Source: a virus
DNA: 40,283 nucleotides
IMG/VR virus record: IMGVR_UViG_3300036832_000938
Span: 1 to 40,283 of that record
Strand: one strand, 5' to 3'
Position numbers and translations under genes: made by a program. The notes beneath the pieces were generated by a model that did no database searches, had not been told where the DNA came from, and saw nothing but the letters and a program-made list of their open reading frames with translations. Below are positions 1-7,676 of this stretch, piece after piece; within the stretch, counting starts at the first letter, position 1; every line of letters starts with the position of its first letter.

Positions 1-22
1 AGGATCTTTGTTGCATGACTGT

Positions 23-52
23 AGTATGGCAGGATTGTGGGATTGCAGTCAA
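23..52 (-). promoter_or_regulatory. Putative leftward sigma70-type promoter
   Basis: Read on the minus strand, TTGACT (positions 52-47) and CATACT (28-23) are separated by 18 bases. The expected transcription start would fall almost on the ATG at position 16 (equal to 40054). That ATG opens the zinc-binding gene at the right-hand end of the window, so its transcript could be leaderless. The -35 overlaps that of the rightward promoter. Confidence 0.45.
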
Positions 53-72
53 GTGCTAGGGTGAGATATACT
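43..72 (+). promoter_or_regulatory. Putative rightward sigma70-type promoter
   Basis: TTGCAG (43-48) and TATACT (67-72) lie 18 bases apart, upstream of the ATG at 96, with a GAGG ribosome site at 85-88. This is the best promoter match for the small plus-strand genes. Its -35 shares bases with the leftward promoter, so only one polymerase could occupy the site at a time. Confidence 0.55.
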
Positions 73-95
73 GTAAATTAATTTGAGGCACCCAA

Positions 96-287
96 ATGCT
101 GACCGAAGAGGATAAACGATGGATCGCAGAACGCCTGGAACGCGTGGAGACCAGACTGCTGACGGAGTTTCACAAATGGGCCTCGCCCGTCGAGACGCGG
201 CAGCGCAGCCACGCCGCGGCGCTCCGGGCACTCGACATGGAAATGGAAGCACTACAGGATCGCGTTACCAGGCTGGAAAAACCCTGA
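96..287 (+). CDS. Small coiled-coil protein, 63 aa
   Basis: This short, charged, almost wholly helical protein has heptad-like leucine spacing and no membrane segment. A TEFHKWASPVE stretch sits at about residues 24-34, followed by a second helix ending DRVTRLEK. I recognise this type from acidobacterial genomes, where it often sits beside a membrane-anchored coiled-coil protein. The function is not known. The start is supported by GAGG 7 bases upstream and a good promoter at 43-72. It is the first gene of a plus-strand run (96-747). It lies across the genome-closure point and carries the Arg/Gln difference between the two terminal copies. Confidence 0.8.
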   Translation: MLTEEDKRWIAERLERVETRLLTEFHKWASPVETRQRSHAAALRALDMEMEALQDRVTRLEKP

Positions 288-292
288 CCGCT

Positions 293-487
293 ATGCCCGG
301 CAACGATTCGACAAAGCGCCCTGGCACCTCCATTCGCATTGATGAGGACATCGTTGAAGTCCTTGTAAAAGAGCAATACCGGCTGCGCCTCGAAGAAGGC
401 CGCAAGCCTACGTTTTCCGAGGTACTGCGGCGGCTGCTCAAGGCTGAGGCGCTTCATCCTCACGCAGCGAAACGCAGCAGGAAATAG
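293..487 (+). CDS. Ribbon-helix-helix-like small protein, 64 aa
   Basis: After a flexible start there is a short strand with IRIDED, then a helix, then TFSEVLRRLLKAE, the usual order of an RHH/CopG-type DNA-binding fold (strand, helix, helix). Such proteins act as dimeric repressors, often as antitoxins or copy-control regulators. No toxin partner is visible. I chose the ATG at 293, five bases after the preceding stop. An in-frame ATG at 119 would add 58 residues that merely re-read the upstream gene in another frame. It could regulate the divergent promoters at 23-72, but this is inference. Confidence 0.7.
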   Translation: MPGNDSTKRPGTSIRIDEDIVEVLVKEQYRLRLEEGRKPTFSEVLRRLLKAEALHPHAAKRSRK

Positions 488-489
488 CA

Positions 490-747
490 ATGCAAATGAC
501 TGATGAACAAGTACTGACCGCAGCGATCGCCATTGTCGTGCCGATCTCGGCTCTGATTTACAGCAACAGCCGCATCAACGAAGCCAAAGAGACGCTACGG
601 GCCGAAATGCAGATCATGAAGTCCGAGATCCTCACCGAATTTCAGTCGCTAAAGGCTGAGGTGCAGGCGCTCCGAGCCGAGGTCAGAGCAGCCTTAGCGG
701 AGATGAAGACCGGCGTTCGCATTCACGAGCTGGAACACCACAAATGA
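490..747 (+). CDS. Membrane-anchored coiled-coil protein, 85 aa
   Basis: One hydrophobic helix near the N-terminus (about residues 9-25) is followed by a long charged coiled coil with repeated LRAEV-type heptads, ending in a His-rich tail. The layout matches the gene at 1488-1724. The ATG follows a CAGGAAA ribosome site and lies just after the preceding stop. A membrane anchor plus coiled coil suits a lysis accessory or superinfection protein, but there is no specific match. The gene is convergent with the minus-strand gene that ends at 750. Confidence 0.75.
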   Translation: MQMTDEQVLTAAIAIVVPISALIYSNSRINEAKETLRAEMQIMKSEILTEFQSLKAEVQALRAEVRAALAEMKTGVRIHELEHHK

Positions 748-749
748 CG

Positions 750-1238
750 CTACGACGAGCGATAGAACCCGCTCACCGCGAACAGGTAACTGCCGGCCGG
801 CCAGGGCGCATTGTTGTCGCGCTGAATGACAACTTGGTTCGTCCCGGTTTCCACGCGCGCCGGGCACAGCGTGGTGTCGCTCATGCCGGCGGGAGTCGTC
901 TCTGCGATGGCGGGCGGGATCGCCGCGAAGTTATTGGCCGCAATGACGGTCGTCGGCAGCGTGAAGAACAGAAACTCGGCCGAGCTGCTCGAGGTCGAAG
1001 CCGCGAAGCGTACCTGAAAGTACACATTGGGGCCGTCCTGCAGGTACGAGTTGAGGTACAGGTTCGACAGCGCGAACGTGCCGGCATCCGCCGAGAACAC
1101 GGGCGTCCACGACTGCCAGCCGGTCTGGCCGGGCGTGTAGTAGCCCGACACGTTATTGCTTGTGTCGGTCTGGAATTTGATATTCACCGCGCCCGATGGG
1201 GCGGCGGGTGTGGTGTCGCTGAAGTTGACCAGTGGCAT
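750..1238 (-). CDS. Virion-associated protein, paralogue of the 8355-8813 product, 162 aa
   Basis: The N-terminus (VNF-DTTPAA, then a short strand ending QTD-S-N) closely matches that of the protein at 8355-8813. The rest is a Ser/Thr/Gly-rich beta-type sequence of similar length. Such proteins are typical of surface or fibre-associated virion components. It is a lone minus-strand gene inside plus-strand genes, convergent with 490-747 and divergent from 1270-1491. No clear Shine-Dalgarno precedes its ATG. It may be an extra adhesin or decoration protein copied from the tail region. Function is unproven. Confidence 0.7.
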   Translation of the reverse strand: MPLVNFSDTTPAAPSGAVNIKFQTDTSNNVSGYYTPGQTGWQSWTPVFSADAGTFALSNLYLNSYLQDGPNVYFQVRFAASTSSSSAEFLFFTLPTTVIAANNFAAIPPAIAETTPAGMSDTTLCPARVETGTNQVVIQRDNNAPWPAGSYLFAVSGFYRSS

Positions 1239-1269
1239 AGGAAATGTACTTTATTGGAGGAAATGAGTT

Positions 1270-1491
1270 GTGGATAACGCGCCGAACGGAAAGTCGCGGC
1301 TGGACCGTCTGGAAGAGGCGATGGTGAACATGCTGGAATCACAGCAGCGGAACTGGGAAGAGCATGAACGGATCTGGAAATCCATCGAGGCATTGCGCGA
1401 CCAAGATTTCGAAATAGTGACCGGGATCAAGCAGCTCACCAGCACCATCCGCGATTTGATAGACCGCATCCCGCCCGAGAACCTGCGGTGA
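1270..1491 (+). CDS. Small coiled-coil protein, 73 aa
   Basis: This acidic helical protein has several Leu/Ile heptads, no membrane segment and no catalytic motif. It begins with GTG at 1270, set by GGAGG at 1256-1260. The nearby ATG at 1263 is in another frame and reaches a stop after four codons. Its stop overlaps the GTG start of the next gene (GTGA at 1488-1491), so the two are likely translationally coupled and may act together. The pair repeats the soluble coiled coil plus membrane coiled coil arrangement of 96-747. Confidence 0.75.
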   Translation: MDNAPNGKSRLDRLEEAMVNMLESQQRNWEEHERIWKSIEALRDQDFEIVTGIKQLTSTIRDLIDRIPPENLR

Positions 1492-1724
1492 ACAATACAC
1501 AATTACTGATTGCGATCGGTTGGCCCACGCTCGCCATTCTGGTCGGCGTACTCATTAATAACCGGCAGATCGACATGCTTTCACGCCATCTCGACCAGCA
1601 GATACTCTCGCTTCGCAATGAGCTGAAATCGGACATCTCCGCCGTGCGCAGCGAAATCATCCGTGTGGAAGGCGTGCTCGACGCGCGGTTGAGTCAAGTG
1701 GAGCAAATCCTAAAACTTCGATAG
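1488..1724 (+). CDS. Membrane-anchored coiled-coil protein, 78 aa
   Basis: The N-terminal hydrophobic helix (about residues 5-23) is followed by a long amphipathic coiled coil rich in LRNEL and VRSEI heptads. The GTG start lies inside the stop of the upstream gene. The layout resembles 490-747 and small proteins common in acidobacterial genomes. A holin partner, spanin-like or superinfection-exclusion role is possible, but no signature decides it. Confidence 0.75.
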   Translation: MNNTQLLIAIGWPTLAILVGVLINNRQIDMLSRHLDQQILSLRNELKSDISAVRSEIIRVEGVLDARLSQVEQILKLR

Positions 1725-1731
1725 GTGACGC

Positions 1732-1752
1732 GCTAGCTGACCGTTAGCTAGC
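1732..1752 (+). terminator. Hairpin after the 1488-1724 gene
   Basis: GCTAGCT (1732-1738) and AGCTAGC (1746-1752) form a perfect 7-bp stem with a 7-base loop, directly after the stop at 1724. No U-run follows, so it may be an attenuator or RNA-stabilising hairpin rather than a full intrinsic terminator. Confidence 0.35.
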
Positions 1753-1815
1753 TCTCTGGTTACCATGCCCGTGCATCTGCTGGATTGTGCCGGGAAGAAA
1801 GACTGAAATATTCTA

Positions 1816-2010
1816 ATGCTCACGAGATTGTGGTTTGTGCTGTCGCTCGGCTGGGCAGCACTATTTTTCTTTAATTGCATGACACGGGAGACGTTCCGGT
1901 TTGATCAGTTTGATGCCGTGCTGGTGTTCGGACCGTTCATCGTGGGTCTGCTGCTGCGTTGGACGTACCGCTACGTTAGACATGGTGTTCGCCTACGGAG
2001 AAGTTCGTGA
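1816..2010 (+). CDS. Small two-helix membrane protein, holin candidate, 64 aa
   Basis: Two hydrophobic helices (about residues 5-21 and 34-51) are separated by a short polar stretch, and the tail is basic (RHGVRLRRSS). Size and layout fit a class II holin, but such small proteins diverge too far to be named by eye. The ribosome site is weak (AAGAAAG well upstream). Its stop overlaps the GTG start of the following membrane protein, so the two are coupled. A holin/antiholin or holin/spanin pair is a reasonable inference. Confidence 0.65.
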   Translation: MLTRLWFVLSLGWAALFFFNCMTRETFRFDQFDAVLVFGPFIVGLLLRWTYRYVRHGVRLRRSS

Positions 2011-2300
2011 TCAAGAACGGAGAATGGGTGCGTATATTCACCGCACTCGCTTTTGGTATTGCCGGTGTAGCACACTGGTCATATCGCGGGGTGCTGCTTG
2101 CAAGTCTGGTCGGGTTGGGCATTCCCATAATGATTCTGGCTGTTCTTTGGAAACAAGCCAGTATTCCCTTTACCGCGGCAGCGCTCAAGGCCTTCTGGCG
2201 AAAAATGCTGGAAAACGACAAGGAAAATTGCCGCCGCATCAAGGCCGAAAAAGCCCGGCGGAAGATGCTTAAGGGAAGTCGCAGGCAAATCGTCAGTTAA
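2007..2300 (+). CDS. Membrane protein with basic cytoplasmic tail, 97 aa
   Basis: Two hydrophobic segments (about residues 9-25 and 28-48) precede a long, strongly basic helical tail with NCRRIKAEKARRK. The GTG start lies in the GTGA overlap with 1816-2010. The order holin-like gene then larger membrane gene would suit a lysis cassette, yet no endolysin is adjacent. Its last bases overlap the end of the convergent minus-strand gene at 2297, so this is where the two transcription units meet. Confidence 0.65.
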   Translation: MIKNGEWVRIFTALAFGIAGVAHWSYRGVLLASLVGLGIPIMILAVLWKQASIPFTAAALKAFWRKMLENDKENCRRIKAEKARRKMLKGSRRQIVS

Positions 2301-3766
2301 GGCCCGGCACGCCGGGATTGTGCAAACTCGCTGGACACTGCGGCCTGCGGGACCATCCCCAGGATTTTTAAGATTCCGGTTGTATCGTTGAGCCGCACCG
2401 CCATTTGTAATGCAACTTTCTGCGCACCGGAAAGCGCGGCGAATTTTCCGCTTGCAACGGCATTCTGTAATGCCTCAGTCGCGGCACTGGCGAGTTTCGG
2501 ATACGCCGCCGCGCCGATAGTGCCGCCGATGGTAGCTCCCCATGCAGGCGGTAGACCAATCAAGTGAGCGGCACCCGCGCCGGCTTGACTTCCCAGCATG
2601 GTCCCAACCGCTGGCCGCGAGACTTTGGCTAAGCCCAGATCGAAGCGTGAAGGCATCATCCCGCGGCCCCAGTCGATATTCTTGTCTGCGATGCCCGAGA
2701 CTTCCGAGAGGTGTTGATAATCCCGGTTGAGGTCCGCCATGCCCGGCTCGATCTGATCCATGCCGCCGCGATAGACATTCCCGGCAGCGCTATATAGATC
2801 TCCGTCAGGGTTCAGCCAGTTGACCTTCCGGTTCACCGCATCCCGCAGCGTGCGCAGGTCTTTAAACTTGATGTTGCCGCTCGCATCCATATCACCCTTC
2901 ACGTCAGCGATCTGCTCGTCAATCGTCTTCACGATGTCCTTCGATGCGGATGGCACCTTCCCGCTTGACGTGGTGTAACGTGCCCGCAGTTTATCGAGAC
3001 CATCAAGAACATCCTGCGCAGGAAGTGCCTTGTCGCCGAGGCCAGCGGCTTCCTTGGCGGCATATTGTTTGCCGAGTTCCGCGAGTTGGTTGTCCACCGC
3101 GGCTTTCATTTCAGGCACGGACTTCTCTGGGCCGATGCCATACTTGGCGAGCGTAGGCGTAGCGTCGTTGATGCGTGCGAGCTGGCTGGGCGTTGCCGCG
3201 AACGCTTCGCGAAAGTTTTCCGGGGTAGCGGCTAAGGGGAGATTTCTCCATGCCTGTACGGTGCGTGCTGCCGAGCCGAGCAGTTCTCCACCGCCACCTA
3301 AACCGGCACCGATTATAGTGGCTGTCGGATCGCCGCCCGATTGCGCCGCGCTCACTGCACCGCCGATGCCGCTTTGCGTTGCCAGCCGTGCGGCAAAAGG
3401 AAGGGCCTCCATTCCCTTGCTGGCGATACCGCCCGGTAACGCAAACTCGCCGGTTTGCTCAAGAAACTTGCCGGTACCCTGACCCGGACCCTGCGGCACG
3501 GTCAGGCGGGTCCGTTCTTCAGGCGTAAGACTGACCGGTTGGGCTCCTGTCTTTTGGAGGATGTCCAAGAGGCCGGTGGCTGTGGACATCGCGCCTTTGC
3601 CCACGCCTTGCGCCACGCCCTGTATCCATGGCTGACCCGGCTGAGAAGTGAGCATTCGCTCGATAGCACCGGGTGGCGTCGAAACCGGTATGGCTTGCCA
3701 ATCATCCTTCGAAGAGGCGGTCGGGACGTACTGCCAATCGTCTACTGTGCTGGGAGTGTCTGCCAT
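2297..3766 (-). CDS. Putative ejection/internal virion protein, 489 aa
   Basis: The protein is long and rich in Gly, Ala and Gln. Near the N-terminus are two similar DDWQ-type boxes (about residues 9-13 and 20-25). Gly/Ala-rich hydrophobic stretches at about 115-160 and 390-420 could insert into membrane. A charged helical middle section lies between. This composition is typical of podovirus proteins injected with the DNA, equivalent in position to the P22 gp7/gp20/gp16 set. No lytic transglycosylase motif is seen. Its start overlaps the end of the 596-residue gene by 25 bases. It is the last gene of the late minus-strand run. Confidence 0.6.
   Translation of the reverse strand: MADTPSTVDDWQYVPTASSKDDWQAIPVSTPPGAIERMLTSQPGQPWIQGVAQGVGKGAMSTATGLLDILQKTGAQPVSLTPEERTRLTVPQGPGQGTGKFLEQTGEFALPGGIASKGMEALPFAARLATQSGIGGAVSAAQSGGDPTATIIGAGLGGGGELLGSAARTVQAWRNLPLAATPENFREAFAATPSQLARINDATPTLAKYGIGPEKSVPEMKAAVDNQLAELGKQYAAKEAAGLGDKALPAQDVLDGLDKLRARYTTSSGKVPSASKDIVKTIDEQIADVKGDMDASGNIKFKDLRTLRDAVNRKVNWLNPDGDLYSAAGNVYRGGMDQIEPGMADLNRDYQHLSEVSGIADKNIDWGRGMMPSRFDLGLAKVSRPAVGTMLGSQAGAGAAHLIGLPPAWGATIGGTIGAAAYPKLASAATEALQNAVASGKFAALSGAQKVALQMAVRLNDTTGILKILGMVPQAAVSSEFAQSRRAGP
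2303..2316. terminator. Short GC hairpin at the convergent gene ends
   Basis: CCCGG and CCGGG flank a 4-base loop immediately after the plus-strand stop at 2300 and within the last codons of the minus-strand gene. There is no T-run on either strand. It could weakly stop converging transcription. Confidence 0.25.
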
Positions 3767-5532
3767 GTTTTTCCGTTATCGGTCGAGTATCGCCATTGCT
3801 TGCGCGATTGGCTGTACTCATGATTCGTTACGTTTTTGGGCATTGTGGCCGGAACGGGCGGCGCGCCGCCCTGCGCGACCGGCTTCATGGTGTTCGGATC
3901 GATGCCGCGCTTCGTAAGAACAGCCTTCGAGTCCGGCTGCAAGACGGTGAAGTCCGGACTGGTGCTGTCCCAACTGTTACGCGCCGTCAGTCCCGCGCTT
4001 TTGCCCTCGTCGATCATCGGCTTCATGCGCCCGCCGGCAATCTGCAGTAATGTATTTAGTGCACCCTTCAATTGGTCTGGACTATTCTTGGTCGCTAAGG
4101 CGCTGGCTGCGTCCTTCACTTCGGCCTCATGCGGTACGCCGCCCTGAGCCACCTTCGCTGCCTCACCAGATAAGAAGTTCTTCACGATATTGAAGTCGTT
4201 CGGCGCCGGATTGCCGCCCAGGTTACGGATCGCATCATAGGCGGCGTTGCCGGGTACGAAATTGCCGTGGTTCAAAGCGTCAATCGCATCGATGCCGAGA
4301 TCGGCATGATGCACCAGTGTATTGAGAGCGAGGATGGCAGTATGACTCTGGCCCGTCCCGCCAGGGGCGAGCCCCTTGATTGCGCCGTAGCGCTGATCCA
4401 ACTTATCGAAACCAAAATCCTGCCCCGCTATCGTTTGGACCTGCCCGAGTAGCCCTGGATTGTTGCGTAGCATGGTGCGGGCGGTTTGTGGATCGACCTT
4501 CCCGTCTGCGATCATTTGCGCCGCAGGGGAGACGCCGCCGCCTTGCTCGAAGCCCCAGCGCTGTTTGTTGATCTCCTGCGCCTGGCGTTCGATGGCGATG
4601 CGCTGTGCTCCTTGCTGTTCTTCGACCGTCTGGTGCGCTCCCGTCTGCACTTCCGCCGGACTCATGCCGGCGCGAAGCACGTCCAAATCCTTCGGATTGG
4701 TCGCCGGGTCCGGATAGTACTTTTGAATGTTCGGCGGAAGCGCTTGGAAGGCCTGCGCGTAGGTGCCGCTACGCACGGCTCCAGAGAGTTGCGGAGCGAG
4801 GTTCCTGACTTGCGCGAATTCGGCGGTTGCCTGTTCGCCCGGCGCTTTGATCGCGAATTCTTGCTGCTGCCGGTCCTCCGCTCTGCGCCGCGTCTCGGCG
4901 GTCTCGGTCGCCGCCGCCGCTTCCTGCTGCCCTTTGAGAATGGCCTGCGCCTTCGGTGACTGAGCGATCAGATTGTCGGTGAGTTGCTTCACCGTGTCCG
5001 TGGTCGGATTCGCCGTGATCCTTTGTGCGAGGTCATCTGCGACCGAGGGATCGAGGCCGTGCGCTTTCGCATAAGCGATTGCGCCCATCGCGGCTCCTGG
5101 CGTGTTCCCCGCCTTCTGCACGGTCACCCCCAGCAGTCCGCTTGCGTCCCGTGTTCCTTCCGCGAGGTCCTGATGGACTTTGGCAACATCCGCCTTCTTC
5201 TTGGCCAGGTCGGCATAGGCCGTTTCCGTGTCGGTCAGGCTCTTTAAGACGCCCGGCACCAGATGCCCGAAGCCGCCTTGCGAAAGGCTGTCGCTGACCG
5301 CCTGGCGATTGAAGATGGGTGTGCCTTCGGGAGACATGGTCACCGCCGAGCGCATGGCGTCATCGAGCGCCTGCTGGCCGGCGAGGGTTCGCTGCTGCTG
5401 TTGCAACTCTAGCTGGCCGGTCTGCTGCTGCAACCGTGCATTCTGTAGTTGCTGGACCTGCGCCATCGTCGCGAGCGGATTCTGGATCTGCGGCGGCTGA
5501 TAGGAAAGCGAGATGTTCGGATCAAGTGGCAT
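3742..5532 (-). CDS. Putative ejection/internal virion protein, 596 aa
   Basis: The N-terminal 60 residues are strongly Gln-rich (QQLQ, QQQQ) and probably form coiled coil. The rest is Ala/Gln-rich and helical with no enzyme motif. This resembles large internal proteins of P22-like and other podoviruses that leave the capsid with the genome. It sits between the gp7-like protein and the 489-residue protein, the position of the other P22 ejection proteins. The C-terminus is more polar with aromatic residues (QWRYSTDNGKTW). There is no obvious peptidoglycan-hydrolase domain, although lytic activity would be expected somewhere in the ejection set. Confidence 0.6.
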   Translation of the reverse strand: MPLDPNISLSYQPPQIQNPLATMAQVQQLQNARLQQQTGQLELQQQQRTLAGQQALDDAMRSAVTMSPEGTPIFNRQAVSDSLSQGGFGHLVPGVLKSLTDTETAYADLAKKKADVAKVHQDLAEGTRDASGLLGVTVQKAGNTPGAAMGAIAYAKAHGLDPSVADDLAQRITANPTTDTVKQLTDNLIAQSPKAQAILKGQQEAAAATETAETRRRAEDRQQQEFAIKAPGEQATAEFAQVRNLAPQLSGAVRSGTYAQAFQALPPNIQKYYPDPATNPKDLDVLRAGMSPAEVQTGAHQTVEEQQGAQRIAIERQAQEINKQRWGFEQGGGVSPAAQMIADGKVDPQTARTMLRNNPGLLGQVQTIAGQDFGFDKLDQRYGAIKGLAPGGTGQSHTAILALNTLVHHADLGIDAIDALNHGNFVPGNAAYDAIRNLGGNPAPNDFNIVKNFLSGEAAKVAQGGVPHEAEVKDAASALATKNSPDQLKGALNTLLQIAGGRMKPMIDEGKSAGLTARNSWDSTSPDFTVLQPDSKAVLTKRGIDPNTMKPVAQGGAPPVPATMPKNVTNHEYSQSRKQWRYSTDNGKTWQTLPAQ

Positions 5533-5535
5533 AGG

Positions 5536-6639
5536 TCACCCCGTTACCCATCCAGGGGTTGGGTAATTGTACGAACTTTGGTATGAACTGACGTTGGGAG
5601 CGCTGGCCAACGGGCTCTGCATTAAGGCTGAGTTGACCGCGTTGTTGGTGATCTGGTTCGTAACGGGCGACAGGTCAACGCCGGTATTGACGTTCCCGCC
5701 TGGCTGCCCGTAGATCGTATTCAGCGCATACAGATTCTGAGCGGTATTCCCTAACCCGCCCAGCCCGCCGCTCAGAGCGTTCGCCGCGCCCATCTGGCCG
5801 GCGGCTTGCGCCGCCGCTCCCGAGGTCAGCAGGTTCCCGGCATTGCTGGCGTAATTTTGTCCGGCTGAACCCAATTGCGAAGTCGCCGTCTGCCCGATGC
5901 CCGCGAGTCCCGCAAGCCGGTTGTAATAGTCGTTCAGGGTCCCGCGCGTGACATCGTAGTTGGTGCCGTACACGCCGGATTGTCCACTGAGCGCCTGCTG
6001 CGCGGCGGCGAGCTGCTGCCCGTAGAGACCGCTTTGGCTGGCGAGCGCGTTCTGTGCCGCGCCCTGGTTGGTCCCATAGGACTGCAGCGCCTGGTTGTAC
6101 GCGTTGTTGTAGTTCGTGCTGGCGAGCCCCTGCCCATACTGCTCGGCGGCTTTCGCCGCCCCGCCGCCACTGATACCGGTGGCCGCCTGCGAGCGCTGCA
6201 AGGCCTGCAATCCTTGATCGAAGGCGAACTGGTAGCCGGGCATCTGCGCAGCCTGTTCCGCGGTCGGCGCCTGGAATGCGGACGGGTTGAGCGCATTCTG
6301 CGCCATGCCGGTCGCCTGGAACGTCGCCGGGTTCAGCGCCGTCGTGGCGAGACCGGTCGGCGTAAACGACGGATAGGTGCTCTGCGCAAACTGCCCGCCG
6401 GGCTGCGTGCCCGCCGTCAATTGCGAGAGCGCGCCCGTACCCGCTTTGAGCCAGGGCGCGAGGTTCGCCTGCTGCTGCTGGAATTCCTGGCGCTGCAGGT
6501 CGGTGGCGGCTTGCGCCGCCTGCGCCTGTGTCTCGGCCGCAGACTGTGCGCCATGCGCTCCAATTGCTGCGCCGCCGATCGATCCCGCCGCGCCGAGTCC
6601 TGCGGCCAGCGCGATTGCCGTGCCGGTTCCTACACTCAT
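5536..6639 (-). CDS. DNA transfer/ejection protein, P22 gp7-like family, 367 aa
   Basis: The N-terminus has a hydrophobic Gly/Ala segment (about residues 7-29), then an Ala/Gln coiled coil. Next comes a PGYQFAFDQGLQALQRS box near 135-150, followed by GGGAAKAAEQYGQ and NNAYNQAL. These boxes in this order mark a widespread phage DNA-transfer protein family linked to P22-type ejection. The C-terminal half is low complexity (Gly, Ala, Ser, Asn, Gln). The ATG is set by a strong AAGGAGAT site. The protein probably leaves the head with the DNA to help it cross the envelope. Confidence 0.75.
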   Translation of the reverse strand: MSVGTGTAIALAAGLGAAGSIGGAAIGAHGAQSAAETQAQAAQAATDLQRQEFQQQQANLAPWLKAGTGALSQLTAGTQPGGQFAQSTYPSFTPTGLATTALNPATFQATGMAQNALNPSAFQAPTAEQAAQMPGYQFAFDQGLQALQRSQAATGISGGGAAKAAEQYGQGLASTNYNNAYNQALQSYGTNQGAAQNALASQSGLYGQQLAAAQQALSGQSGVYGTNYDVTRGTLNDYYNRLAGLAGIGQTATSQLGSAGQNYASNAGNLLTSGAAAQAAGQMGAANALSGGLGGLGNTAQNLYALNTIYGQPGGNVNTGVDLSPVTNQITNNAVNSALMQSPLASAPNVSSYQSSYNYPTPGWVTG

Positions 6640-6651
6640 TTCACATCTCCT

Positions 6652-7254
6652 TCAGGCCAGATCATAAAAACAGGCCCAGATCAAACGTCCGTCCTGCGGT
6701 CCCGCGCCGAAGCCTTCCCAGGGATAGCGCGAGTGGAAGAAACAGGTGGGATAGGTCAAGAAGCGGTTGAAGATCATCGGCATAAACCCGACCTGCTGCC
6801 AGGCTTGCGCGTCCTTCCATTCGCGGTTCATCAACTTGTAAAAAGCGTCCGCATCCATCCCGTGCGCCGCGAGCTCTTCGCGCGAGAGCAGATAGCTCAT
6901 GCCGAGCGCCGCATGCTTCCAGAACGCCGTGCCGCCCACGCACTGCTCCGGCGTGTTCAGATACAGGACCGAGGCGAACTGCGCGCAGATATCGTCGGAA
7001 TGCACCCAGCTATGCGGCAGCTCGCCTGCAAGGTTGAGCCGGAAACACGAAAGCCGCGGCACGATCCGCTTCCCGAGTACTTCACCGATCCGCTCGTGCC
7101 AGTGCGGCACCGGGTACTCGGAGATGCCGGTATACATGGCCCCGTCCGGCCCCTGCTCGGTACTGAAACTTCCAGCGATCACTGCCTCCCGCACCGCCAG
7201 CGCATCGGCGGCGAAGTTCTCAGCAACGAATGCAGGTATTCCGGCTTCTGTCAC
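6652..7254 (-). CDS. DUF6445-type Fe(II)/2-oxoglutarate oxygenase-like protein, 200 aa
   Basis: HSDD at residues 85-88 supplies a His-x-Asp metal pair. FFHSR at 172-176 supplies the distal His (174) and an Arg (176) that could hold 2-oxoglutarate. The spacing of about 90 residues fits the double-stranded beta-helix oxygenase fold, and the whole resembles the DUF6445 family. The substrate is unknown. The GTG start overlaps the stop of the GNAT gene (GTGA at 7251-7254), so they are coupled. It lies between ejection and adhesion genes as cargo. It may modify a virion or host-surface molecule, which is inference. Confidence 0.65.
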   Translation of the reverse strand: MTEAGIPAFVAENFAADALAVREAVIAGSFSTEQGPDGAMYTGISEYPVPHWHERIGEVLGKRIVPRLSCFRLNLAGELPHSWVHSDDICAQFASVLYLNTPEQCVGGTAFWKHAALGMSYLLSREELAAHGMDADAFYKLMNREWKDAQAWQQVGFMPMIFNRFLTYPTCFFHSRYPWEGFGAGPQDGRLIWACFYDLA

Positions 7255-7676
7255 AGGCTCCTTTGATACGATGCTTCGACAAACTCATAGCCGAGGCGCT
7301 TATAGAGCGTCGCCACGCGATCCGTCGGCGCAATCATCTGCATTGTTTCAGCGCCGGCAGTGCGCGCGCGGCGCTCCGCTTCTTTCAAGAGCTTGACGCC
7401 TTCGCCGCGGTGCTCCGGCTCGACCCACCAGAACACTTCGCCGGCGGTCGATTCGCCCGACAGAAAATGCGGATAGACATAAAAGCCGATCATGCCGACC
7501 AGTTCGCCCGCGCGCTCGCTGACCAGCAGGCCGCCGGACGCTGCCAATTGCGTAGCTAACTCTGTCATCTTGGCCGGGTTCTCGGCCAGGATCTTCGCGT
7601 AGCCGGTTTCCGAGCGGAAGCGCCGGCCCATTTCGACCAGGCGCGGCACGTCGGCGGCGGTAGCGGGCCGGATCAT
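7251..7676 (-). CDS. GNAT-family N-acetyltransferase, 141 aa
   Basis: The N-terminal IRPATAADVPRLVEM is a standard GNAT beginning. Then come VGMIGFYV (strand 4), EVFWWVEPEHRGEGVKLL (the acetyl-CoA motif A region, with R-G-E-G in place of the usual Q/R-x-x-G-x-G/A), and LYKRLGYEFVE near the C-terminus. I start it at the ATG at 7676. The frame stays open to 7874, but those extra residues are the antisense of the methyltransferase gene. The target (small molecule, peptide or protein) cannot be told from sequence. It is translationally coupled to the oxygenase-like gene. Confidence 0.8.
   Translation of the reverse strand: MIRPATAADVPRLVEMGRRFRSETGYAKILAENPAKMTELATQLAASGGLLVSERAGELVGMIGFYVYPHFLSGESTAGEVFWWVEPEHRGEGVKLLKEAERRARTAGAETMQMIAPTDRVATLYKRLGYEFVEASYQRSL

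Larger units (their letters stand above)
1..245. repeat. Direct terminal redundancy, copy 1 (copy 2 at 40039-40283)
   Basis: The first 245 bases are repeated at 40039-40283 in the same orientation. One substitution is visible, g at 118 against a at 40156. It changes Arg to Gln in the small plus-strand protein that starts at 96. The simplest reading is that the contig closes into a circle of about 40,038 bp, meaning a complete genome that is circularly permuted or circular in the assembly. A true physical terminal repeat of this length is less likely for a P22-like headful phage. The mismatch suggests more than one variant in the sampled population. Confidence 0.95.

Noticed and set aside
119-292. 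Longer N-terminus for the RHH-like gene
   Set aside because: The extra codons re-read the coiled-coil gene at 96-287 in another frame, and the ATG at 293 fits the gene spacing.
5875-7266. 463-codon plus-strand ORF opposite the ejection and oxygenase-like genes
   Set aside because: The Arg-rich composition is that of antisense GC-rich DNA, and it runs through well-supported minus-strand genes.
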